A stretch of 64,000 nucleotides of DNA from positions 186,001 to 250,000 of the forward strand of contig NZ_JACIDN010000006.1 of the NCBI RefSeq assembly GCF_014196345.1, read 5' to 3'. The DNA is from Methylobacterium brachythecii (GTDB taxonomy: Bacteria; Pseudomonadota; Alphaproteobacteria; Rhizobiales; Beijerinckiaceae). Shown piece by piece: positions 35,868 to 43,356 of this stretch (its first letter is position 1; each line of letters opens with the position of its first letter). The translations under genes were made by a program, and so were the position numbers. The notes beneath the pieces are model-generated. The model saw nothing but the letters and a program-made list of their open reading frames with translations, was not told the DNA's origin and did not search any database.

Positions 35868-36716
35868 ATGGACGCCAGATCGGATGACGGCGTGGTCGTC
35901 GACTTCGCCGATGCCAAGCATCGCCGCAGCGCCTCTCCCGCAAGTAGTCGGAGCGTCGCTTTCATCGCCCAGGACCTGTTCCGAGGAACTGGGATGATGG
36001 AGACCGCTGGACATGCCTCGGAGCCGATCGAGATTCGGCTCGACCACCTCTGCGGCCTGACCGACGCGACGGTCTCGCGGCTGGCGGCGCTCGCGGCGGT
36101 CGGAACATTGTCGCCGGCATCGGCAGCCCGTCTTGCGCTCCGCCACGCCGAGGAGACGCGAGCGACCGGGGCCTCACGTCGATCCGAGCTACCTGCGGTG
36201 ATCGACCGAACGGATCTCGTCGTGTCCGGACACCCCTGGGGCCCGTTCGCCCTCCGCCTCGGCCCTTCGTCCTCGGGCGCCTGGATCGGCTACGCCGCCT
36301 CCGAGAACGTCGACCGAATGGTCGAGATCTGTCCATGCATGCGAGGTGTCGTCTGTCTTCTGCTCGGACGAGACCATCGGGATCGCACCACCGTCCGGAT
36401 CCTGAAGTCGAGCCGCTGGCGTACCGTCCTGGCGTCGCGAGCCGCTCTGCAGGCCAAGGGAGGAACCCGGGAGATCCTGATCCTCGGAGGCCTTCCATTC
36501 TCCGGGCCGGCCCGATCGCTCGCCATCGCCGAGATCGGGAGCGCTCTGGTACGGGCATCCAACACGAAGCTGCTTGCAGGTTCGGCCGTCGGCAATGCGA
36601 CGACCATCCGCCGTCTCGGGTGCACGCCGGCGACGAGGGACATCTTCGTCTTCATGGAGATCGCAGTTCCCGGCCTCGTCGATATCGGCGGCCATCCCGG
36701 GGGGCTCGTCGCATGA
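35868..36716 (+). CDS. unrecognised partner protein of the FtsH-like protease
   Basis: A 282-residue protein without a family I know. It has an acidic N-terminus, a helical region (IEIRLDHLCGLTDATVSRLAALAAVGTLSPASAARLALRHAEE) and a C-terminal half rich in beta strands (VRILKSSRWRTVLASRAALQ, TREILILGGLPF, TRDIFVFMEIAVPGLVDIGG). Its stop overlaps the protease start as ATGA (36713-36716), so the two are translationally coupled and probably work together, perhaps as substrate adaptor. That role is inference. Confidence 0.65.
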   Translation: MDARSDDGVVVDFADAKHRRSASPASSRSVAFIAQDLFRGTGMMETAGHASEPIEIRLDHLCGLTDATVSRLAALAAVGTLSPASAARLALRHAEETRATGASRRSELPAVIDRTDLVVSGHPWGPFALRLGPSSSGAWIGYAASENVDRMVEICPCMRGVVCLLLGRDHRDRTTVRILKSSRWRTVLASRAALQAKGGTREILILGGLPFSGPARSLAIAEIGSALVRASNTKLLAGSAVGNATTIRRLGCTPATRDIFVFMEIAVPGLVDIGGHPGGLVA

Positions 36717-38851
36717 GCGCGGCAGCCCCCGACTCCAACGCCGGCAGGCCGGCCGCCGCGGATGATCGGAGCCGAAAGGCGACGATGCGAAGGTTGCTCA
36801 CACTCCTGCGATACCGCAGACGTCCGGCGGCAGTTGTCGACGATCCGGCGCGCTCCGTCATCGGACCGCACGTGTCCACTCTCGAGATCGCCCTGGCCGT
36901 CCTCTTGGCCGATGCGATCGCCACCACGCCCGGTCTGTTCGACCGCCTTCTCTGGGAAAGTCCCGTCGTCATCGTCACGGCGCCCGACGGCGAAGCGGAG
37001 GGGGTCGCCACGCTCCTGAAGGCCTGCTTCTCGGCAGGCAGGCCGCCCCTCGTTCCGCCGGCCGAGCGCGCCCGCGCGAGGCGGAACGGAATTGATCCTT
37101 CCGCGAAGCTCTCGGCCAGAATTGCAAAGGCCTTCGGTGAACGTCCGCCGTCGAGCAGCATGGACCTGGAGTTGATCGCCCGGACCTCGGTTCGCAATCC
37201 GACGACCCTCTTCGGCGTCTGTCGGCCCGGTACGGAAACGTGGCTTCCTGAACTTCTGCGCCGCCTTTGCGAACACCGCCTGACCCTCGGAGCTTTCGAT
37301 CCGCTCGCTCTGGCCGTGGCTGTCGAGGCAGCGACGGGATGCCGCCTCGAAAAGCTTCCGAGCGCGGAGTTTGCCGCACGGGTCAGGCCCGACGACTTCG
37401 ATCTGGCGGTCCATCCCTCTCGGGGTGCGGAGGGATCGCTTGCCCGGCTCGAGGCCATCCTGAAGCCGCGGAGGAGCGACGTGTCCGGCCCCCGGCTCTC
37501 GGAGCTGCCCGGCTACGGAGCCGCGGGCGAGTGGGGCGTCCAGCTCGCGAAGGATCTACGGGCCTATCGGGACGGTGCCCTGCCTTGGCGGGACCTCGAC
37601 CCCGCGGCCCTCCTCTTCGGCCCTGCGGGAACCGGCAAATCGCTCTTCGCGCGCTCACTTGCCCGCGAAGCCGAACTTCCGTTCCTCTCGGGATCGCTGG
37701 CCCAGTGGCAAAGCGTCGGAGAGGCCCATCTCGGAACGACCTTGAAGGCCATGCGCGAGTTCTTCGCGGCAGCCAGACGACTCGCGCCGGCCGTAGCCCT
37801 GGTCGACGAACTGGATAGCTTCGGGGACAGGGCGACCTTCCTGGAGCATCACAAGAGCTATTCGATCCAGATCGTGAACGGTCTGCTCGAGTGCTTGGAC
37901 AGCGGAAGCGGGCACGAGGGCATCGTGCTCATCGGGACGACGAACTACCCCTCGAGCATCGATCCCGCGATCCTCAGATCGGGACGTTTCGACCGGCAGA
38001 TCGAAATCGGTCTTCCCGACCCGGAAGGCCTCGCCGGCATCCTACGCCACCATCTCGGATCCGACCTTGCCGGAGCCGATCTGGGCGAAGCTTCACGGCG
38101 CGCGGTCGGCGCGACAGGGGCCGACTGCGCCGCCTGGGTTCGTCGCGCCCGTGCGACGGCCCGCAGGGCAGGCAGGGCCATCGATTTTGCGGATCTCCTC
38201 GAGCAGATCGGGAGCGGCACGGAGGCATCCGTCGAATTCGACCGCCGAATCGCTCTGCACGAGGCTGGTCACGCGGTGGCGAGCTACGTGCTGGGCTACC
38301 CGGTCCGCGAGGTGAGGCTCGGCAGCAATGCCGCGACGGGACTGGGAAAGACTGAGATCTCGCTTGCGACGAGACACAGCACGCGCCCCGTGTTGGAGGA
38401 TCTCCTCGTCTGCAAGCTCGCGGGCCGCTGCGCCGAGATCCTGTGCCTGGGCGAGGCGTCGGCCGGTTCGGTCACCGATCTTGCCGACGCCACGAGGATC
38501 GCCTGGAACATGAACTTCGAGTTCGGACTCGGGGCGCGGCTCGCTTCGGCCGATCTGCTGCCTCCCGATCCCTACGAGCGGAACGTGGTCGAGGTCGCGC
38601 TTTCCCGAGCCTCCGAGAAGGCAACCGCTGTCCTCCAGGACCGGAGGGATCAGCTCGAGGCGATCGCCGATCACCTCTTGAGGAGGCGTTGGCTGAGCTT
38701 TGCCGAAATCGAGCAGGTTCTCGACGGGGTCTCGGCCCCAGGTCCGGGCGGCATGTCCGAAACGGAACGCGAATCGGCCGAGTCGCGGCCGATTCCGGTG
38801 CCGACGATTTCAAATCGTCTGCAATCTGAGGGAGTTGACGACATGCCATAG
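36713..38851 (+). CDS. FtsH-like AAA+ M41 metalloprotease, probably soluble
   Basis: A 712-residue ATP-dependent protease. The AAA+ module has Walker A GPAGTGKS (about 303-310), pore-loop region SGSLAQWQSVGEAHLG, Walker B VALVDELDS (about 364), sensor-1 GTTNYPSSID and an RSGRFDR arginine-finger region. The peptidase M41 module has HEAGH (516-520) and a third zinc ligand Asp in SVTDLADATRIAW. The N-terminal 250 residues are unlike FtsH and show no pair of membrane helices, so it should be cytosolic. It is coupled to 35868-36716. Such island-borne M41 proteases are little studied, and a stress or defence role is an inference from the neighbourhood. Confidence 0.88.
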   Translation: MSAAAPDSNAGRPAAADDRSRKATMRRLLTLLRYRRRPAAVVDDPARSVIGPHVSTLEIALAVLLADAIATTPGLFDRLLWESPVVIVTAPDGEAEGVATLLKACFSAGRPPLVPPAERARARRNGIDPSAKLSARIAKAFGERPPSSSMDLELIARTSVRNPTTLFGVCRPGTETWLPELLRRLCEHRLTLGAFDPLALAVAVEAATGCRLEKLPSAEFAARVRPDDFDLAVHPSRGAEGSLARLEAILKPRRSDVSGPRLSELPGYGAAGEWGVQLAKDLRAYRDGALPWRDLDPAALLFGPAGTGKSLFARSLAREAELPFLSGSLAQWQSVGEAHLGTTLKAMREFFAAARRLAPAVALVDELDSFGDRATFLEHHKSYSIQIVNGLLECLDSGSGHEGIVLIGTTNYPSSIDPAILRSGRFDRQIEIGLPDPEGLAGILRHHLGSDLAGADLGEASRRAVGATGADCAAWVRRARATARRAGRAIDFADLLEQIGSGTEASVEFDRRIALHEAGHAVASYVLGYPVREVRLGSNAATGLGKTEISLATRHSTRPVLEDLLVCKLAGRCAEILCLGEASAGSVTDLADATRIAWNMNFEFGLGARLASADLLPPDPYERNVVEVALSRASEKATAVLQDRRDQLEAIADHLLRRRWLSFAEIEQVLDGVSAPGPGGMSETERESAESRPIPVPTISNRLQSEGVDDMP

Positions 38852-38891
38852 ACCACTGCTTGACTCGAAGCTCTGCTCGTTGGATGCGTAA

Positions 38892-38915
38892 TAGGCGCCA
38901 GTCGAACGGCGCCTA
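38892..38915. promoter_or_regulatory. perfect 8-bp inverted repeat upstream of recombinase module
   Basis: The arms are TAGGCGCC and GGCGCCTA with an 8-nt loop. No T-run follows, so it is not a standard terminator for the protease gene. It could be an operator or a leader hairpin. Confidence 0.35.
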
Positions 38916-38932
38916 CAGAAAGGTCTCAGACA

Positions 38933-39130
38933 ATGATGTTTGATCATCGCATCCGCGAGCAACAACAACTCCCTCTGCAAATCCGGTCGAACCGGATCGA
39001 TGGAACCGTTTCAATGCTGAATTATACCGTAGATTCGCTCTCTCGGTACGACGGCTATTGCGCCGTGGTGGCCGATACGGGCTTCTTAGAGGAATCCCAT
39101 CATGAAATTCGACAGCGCAAGATACTTTGA
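38933..39130 (+). CDS. possible small protein ahead of the recombinase module
   Basis: A 65-residue frame with an AAAGG 9 nt before its ATG and codon use that is not obviously Arg/Pro shadow-like. It overlaps the start of the next gene by 29 bp. A short perfect inverted repeat (TAGGCGCC arms, 38892-38915) stands just upstream. No family is recognised. It may be a leader peptide that sets translation of the next gene, or chance. Confidence 0.3.
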   Translation: MMFDHRIREQQQLPLQIRSNRIDGTVSMLNYTVDSLSRYDGYCAVVADTGFLEESHHEIRQRKIL

Positions 39131-40289
39131 CGACACCTACTCCCTCACGACAGACGAACCTTTCGACTCCATCCTGGAGAATGCCGCGCTTCCGCGGCCG
39201 ATACCCAAGAGCGTAGGCTCCAGATACCCTTTCATGACTACGGCGATCTTCGTGGGCCACGGGCCGCTTGGATCCGCCATCGACGCACTGGGCGGCCCGG
39301 AAGCGTTGGTCAGCCTCTGCGGCATGTACTTGTACTGGATCGGAGCGCGTCAGCCCGAGGCCGGCAGGATCTACTTGGAAAGCACGACGTCATCGGCTGC
39401 CCTGGCCTCCCAGGACGCTTGGATGCGCATGCTCGAGGACATGGAATTCGGGCGGTTCCGGATCATCGTCTTCCCAAATCTCGAATGTCTTTTCGAGCAC
39501 ATCCCGGACGCCTACAAGTTCAATAAATACTGCAAGCAGTACGAAGTCGAGATCCACACGATGGACCGAGGTCCAACGTCGGATATGGACTTCGCGATGT
39601 ATCAGTACGTGAGCCGCGAGGACCTTCTACGCCGCTCGCAGTGGTCCAAATCTCCAGCAATCTCTTCCGAAATCCGCCCGTCCGAGGCGGGACGTCCTTT
39701 GATCAACATTCCCCAGTTGGAAACGATCATTGGTCTCGCGCTCGATCCTGCCGCCGGATCGCCCTGGATGATCCTTCCGTCGGAGGACGAACGGCGGCTA
39801 GTCCTAGCCGACGAGTTCGACGCCCGAGTGTCGATCGACGGACGCAGCCTCGAAACCGGACTTTTGCGCGCCTGCAGCGACGCGCTGGACGAAGCCGAGG
39901 CAAATGACGAACCGTCGGCCTTTCCCGGGCCGCCCGCGGAAGTCACCGACCGACGCGATATCGCCCGCCGCCGCCTGCGCTCGGAAATCAACTCCGCATC
40001 GCGCGATATCGCAACCTTCGGCAGCCTGGGATGGCTGGAATGGGACGCTGTCACGACCATTCGGCAGAGCCTTTCCGCCATCGAGCTGATATCCGACGGA
40101 CCTGCACGTCATCGGCTGCGTCTCTCCTTCCAGCCGGGTCTCGCTCTTCCGGATACGATCGTTCCCGGAGCCATCGCGATGGACATCGTGTCCCGCACGC
40201 AGGCGTCGTCCTTCCAGGACGGTGACCCGGTACTGCCTCCTCTGCGCCCGATGAGACCGCGGGCCGCGAGATCTTCCCGCCAAATCTAG
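39102..40289 (+). CDS. resolvase-like protein lacking the catalytic serine, recombinase partner
   Basis: A 395-residue protein preceded by a good GAGGA site 8 nt before its ATG. The middle (about 125-165) reads FGRFRIIVFPNLECLFEHIPDAYKFNKYCKQYEVEIHTMDRG, which follows the strand-helix pattern of the serine resolvase domain (compare VVVEDLDRLSRDLGDLG and VELHA in the gene at 43357). The N-terminal R-x-S active site is absent and the DRLSR arginines are gone, so it should not cut DNA. It lacks the zinc ribbon. As first gene of a module with two active-looking recombinases it may act as a structural subunit or directionality factor; this is inference. Confidence 0.6.
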   Translation: MKFDSARYFDDTYSLTTDEPFDSILENAALPRPIPKSVGSRYPFMTTAIFVGHGPLGSAIDALGGPEALVSLCGMYLYWIGARQPEAGRIYLESTTSSAALASQDAWMRMLEDMEFGRFRIIVFPNLECLFEHIPDAYKFNKYCKQYEVEIHTMDRGPTSDMDFAMYQYVSREDLLRRSQWSKSPAISSEIRPSEAGRPLINIPQLETIIGLALDPAAGSPWMILPSEDERRLVLADEFDARVSIDGRSLETGLLRACSDALDEAEANDEPSAFPGPPAEVTDRRDIARRRLRSEINSASRDIATFGSLGWLEWDAVTTIRQSLSAIELISDGPARHRLRLSFQPGLALPDTIVPGAIAMDIVSRTQASSFQDGDPVLPPLRPMRPRAARSSRQI

Positions 40290-40556
40290 TCGTCTGCGTC
40301 GAGGGTGATCGCATCGCGAGAGCGCTCGACGCCTGGCCTGACCAACCCTCTCGGAAGCTGCCGTCGATCCGGCGTCGGCTTCCGGTGTCGACCTCCCGCG
40401 CTTCGGGAGGTTCGGACGGCGCCTCGACGGTGCCGCTGCCCGTCGGGCTTCCCCGAACAGCACTACGCGCCGACGCGGTCGAAATCTCGCGGGCGACGGA
40501 ACCCAGATCCGAAGATCTTCCGCAGCCGTCGCGCTGCGGAAACGGGCATCCGCGCC

Positions 40557-40730
40557 ATGAGAAGTCAGCAGACCCAGACATCGCGACCGCGCAAACGGCC
40601 CCTGGTCAAGACCGAAGGCGAACAACCGAAATCGAGACCTTGCCTTTCCAAAGAGGAAAGACAGGTCGTGATTGCGATTGCTCATTGGGCCGCCGAATAT
40701 GATCTCTTTCAATACGGAAGGTACAAATAA
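40557..40730 (+). CDS. possible 57-residue protein between recombinase genes
   Basis: A short Lys/Arg-rich frame ending LSKEERQVVIAIAHWAAEYDLFQYGRYK, whose C-terminal half looks like real helical protein. It stops 1 bp before the start of the next recombinase gene, which suggests translational coupling. No clear ribosome binding site is seen. It could be a small recombinase accessory factor. Confidence 0.4.
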   Translation: MRSQQTQTSRPRKRPLVKTEGEQPKSRPCLSKEERQVVIAIAHWAAEYDLFQYGRYK

Positions 40731-40731
40731 T

Positions 40732-43059
40732 ATGAAACACAAGACCATCACCAAAGTCGCCAACCTGAGCATTGTTGAGGACGTGGAATCAGTCATGAAA
40801 CACAGTGAAAAATCTAAAGTGAAGGCGATCGTCCGAAGCCTGAAAAAATATTTTACTTCCGGGCCAAATCCTTCGGAAGAAGCTGGCGCGAAGAAGTTTG
40901 TCGTCTACCAGCGCAAGTCGCCGGGCAAGGAGTTCGAGAGCAGCATCGCACGACAGCTGGCCTCGACGACTGCCTATGCCAGACGTCACGGAATGATCCC
41001 GATGCCGGGGCGGCACATCTTCGCGGACGTGCTTCGGTCAGGTGCGACGCTCAACGAACGAGACGGCTTCGCGCTTCTCCTTGCTGCGATCCGCGCAGGC
41101 GGCGTGGATGTCGTTCTGGCGGAGGACGTCAGCCGCTTCTCCCGCATCGTCGGAGACCTCGCGTGGTTCTGGCGGATCTGCCGGCATCACGGGACCGAGG
41201 TCCACACGGCCAACGACGGCTTGATCGACCTGACGTCGATCGCGCTGAGCGGCTATCGGGCCGACGAAGAGCGCCGCCGGATGCTCGAGCGGACGCGCCA
41301 TGGCGTCTGGTCCTGTGCGGCCAAGGGCGGGATGCTCAAGACGTCGCTCTGCTTCGGGTACCGTCTAACGGGCGATCCGGAGCGGCCGCTGGAGATCGAT
41401 CCCGAGGCAGCCGCCGTCGTCAAACGCATCTACCGCCAGTATGTCCGCGGCGCCGATCCGGCCGCAATCGCGGAGAGCCTGAACCGGGACGGAGTGCGGG
41501 GACCGAAAGGGAACGAATGGCTTCCCGCCTCCATTGCTCCGTCGGGGATAGACCACGGCATCCTGGACCACTTTCTCTATATCGGGGCAGAGGTCTGGGG
41601 TCGGATCGAGACCAGGCGCGACGAGAACTTCAAGCGTAGTCGCGTGGTCCGCGATCCCTCGAAATGGATCGTCCACCACCATCCCGACCTGGAGATCCTC
41701 CGGCGCCCCCTGTGGGATCAGGCGCAGAGGCGGCGAACTGCCGACCGTGCCGCCACGCAGGCCGCCCTCGCCGCAAAGCCCAGGACACCACGGCGGGCGC
41801 CGGACGCGCCCGATGGGCCGCTGCTGTCCGGTCTGGTCCGGTGCGGGTGCGGACGTCCGATGAGCTACGGCGGACGGCCGGGAACGCTGGAGTACCTGCA
41901 CTGCTCGGCGATCTTCTCCGGCGAAAATGATCACCCGGGATCGATCCTGTCGGCCGACGTGGAACGCCGCGTCCTCTCCTTTCTGGCCGACCACCCGCTC
42001 GCGGAGGGAGGAACGACCACCGGAACCGCTCCGCCCGTGGAAGGTGCGGCCGCAAGGAAGCGTATGGCGGACGAGGCCGAAAAGCTCCGGGCGAAGGGCG
42101 CCTGTCTTGAGGAACGTCTGTCCGCGCCCCCCGGAGACAGCTCCGACGGCCTGTCTCCCGACGTTGTCCGAAAGATGCAGCTTCGCCTGCGACTGCAGCT
42201 CTCGGAACTTGAAGACGACCTCGCAGCCATGCCGGAGGAGGCGCCGTGCGCTGCGAAGGTTCGCGTCGAGGGCATCGACCGGCTCGAGGCGCGCAGTGCT
42301 TCCTTCCTCGGACCCTTCCCCTTCCGTGTCCGCACGGATGCCGACACCACGCTTCGGCAGCACATCCGCGGACGCATTCATAGCGTGGCGGTGACGCCGA
42401 ACGGCAGGGGGAAGGGGTACGGCCTTCGTATCGAACTCGCAGACGGGATCGATCGGGGCGAGGGGACCGAAGCTTCACCTCGAACCCATATCGAATTCGA
42501 GGTTCCTCCCTCGCATGTCGGATATGCGGCCGATCCGGAGTTCGTCGCCCGACTGACGGCAGCCGCGGAGCGGAAGGTCTTCGCCCTGGACCGCAAGGTC
42601 TGGAAGGCGGTCGAACCGCTGTTCGTAGGGCTATCTCAGAAGGGCATTGACGGCAGAGCGCTTGCGCATGCAGCGGTGTTCCTCGCCCTGACGCGCATGC
42701 CGCGTCGCCGTGCGCCCGCCTGCTTCGGGCCGGCCGAGAGCTTGAGCGGGCAGCTCGACGCGATGGGCTCGACGGGAGTCTGGAGGAGGCTTGTCGAGCA
42801 GCTCCAGGCTCTGAAGTGGCCCCATGCCGCCCATCTCGATCCGGCGGCATACGACGCCGTCCGTCGGCGCGGCGGCCAGGACAAGGCGGCCGAGCAGCTG
42901 AGAGCCTCCGCCGTCCGGCTGGAGGGCGAACAGCGGCCCGCATCCCGGCGCCCCTGCAAGCGGAGGATCCAGACCGCGAGAAGGCCGCTCCCGAGCTTCC
43001 GTCAGGGGAAAGTTGCGCGCTCCGGCAAGGACCAGAACGGCCACCGCCGAGCCAGCTGA
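40732..43059 (+). CDS. large serine recombinase 1 with C-terminal IS5-transposase-like domain
   Basis: A 775-residue serine recombinase. The resolvase domain has VVYQRKSPG with the nucleophile S63, SSIARQLAST and VVLAEDVSRFSRIVGDL. The recombinase domain follows (CFGYRLTGDPERPLEIDPEA through AAIAESLNRDGVRGPKG), then a zinc-ribbon-like LVRCGCGRPMSYGG and a helical coiled-coil part. Residues about 623-700 (VWKAVEPLF, ALAHAAVFLALTRMPRRRAP) resemble the DUF4096 N-terminal domain of IS5-type transposases, an unexpected addition. The start is ATG at 40732 with GGAAGG 10 nt before it. Related enzymes integrate or excise elements. Confidence 0.85.
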   Translation: MKHKTITKVANLSIVEDVESVMKHSEKSKVKAIVRSLKKYFTSGPNPSEEAGAKKFVVYQRKSPGKEFESSIARQLASTTAYARRHGMIPMPGRHIFADVLRSGATLNERDGFALLLAAIRAGGVDVVLAEDVSRFSRIVGDLAWFWRICRHHGTEVHTANDGLIDLTSIALSGYRADEERRRMLERTRHGVWSCAAKGGMLKTSLCFGYRLTGDPERPLEIDPEAAAVVKRIYRQYVRGADPAAIAESLNRDGVRGPKGNEWLPASIAPSGIDHGILDHFLYIGAEVWGRIETRRDENFKRSRVVRDPSKWIVHHHPDLEILRRPLWDQAQRRRTADRAATQAALAAKPRTPRRAPDAPDGPLLSGLVRCGCGRPMSYGGRPGTLEYLHCSAIFSGENDHPGSILSADVERRVLSFLADHPLAEGGTTTGTAPPVEGAAARKRMADEAEKLRAKGACLEERLSAPPGDSSDGLSPDVVRKMQLRLRLQLSELEDDLAAMPEEAPCAAKVRVEGIDRLEARSASFLGPFPFRVRTDADTTLRQHIRGRIHSVAVTPNGRGKGYGLRIELADGIDRGEGTEASPRTHIEFEVPPSHVGYAADPEFVARLTAAAERKVFALDRKVWKAVEPLFVGLSQKGIDGRALAHAAVFLALTRMPRRRAPACFGPAESLSGQLDAMGSTGVWRRLVEQLQALKWPHAAHLDPAAYDAVRRRGGQDKAAEQLRASAVRLEGEQRPASRRPCKRRIQTARRPLPSFRQGKVARSGKDQNGHRRAS

Positions 43060-43065
43060 GACCGG

Positions 43066-43100
43066 GGCGGGGCTCTGCGGACGGAGCCCCGCCGACTTTT
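43066..43100 (+). terminator. intrinsic terminator or attenuator within recombinase module
   Basis: A perfect 10-bp GC-rich stem (GGCGGGGCTC and GAGCCCCGCC, 43066-43075 and 43084-43093) with an 8-nt loop is followed by GACTTTT. It lies just after the first recombinase stop and before the 76-residue gene, so it probably lowers expression of the second recombinase. Confidence 0.75.
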
Positions 43101-43123
43101 CCCGTCCTCGGAGGAACAAGCCG

Positions 43124-43354
43124 ATGAACCCGAAACCGAAGGCCCGTGAAGGCCTCGCCCATCCTCTCGCACACGAGACGGCCGGATCGAGACGTCCGCT
43201 CGTGATGGAAGGCCTCGATCGACTGACCCGTGATGGGTCCGCCGACGAAGCGATGCTGGCCGAATTGATCGGATCCGCCAGCGGCTTCCGCGTCCGGTCA
43301 TCCAAGACGCGTCGGCCCCGTCCCAGCACACGAAATTCCGAAAGGCGCGCCTGA
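43124..43354 (+). CDS. 76-residue hypothetical protein between recombinases
   Basis: A small basic protein with a strong GGAGG ribosome binding site 9 nt before its ATG. The middle (LVMEGLDRLTRDGSADEAMLAELIGSASGF) looks like a helical protein and the ends are basic. It stops 2 bp before the start of the second serine recombinase. Small basic proteins in such positions can be recombination directionality factors, but there is no motif to prove it. Confidence 0.55.
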   Translation: MNPKPKAREGLAHPLAHETAGSRRPLVMEGLDRLTRDGSADEAMLAELIGSASGFRVRSSKTRRPRPSTRNSERRA

Positions 43355-43356
43355 CC

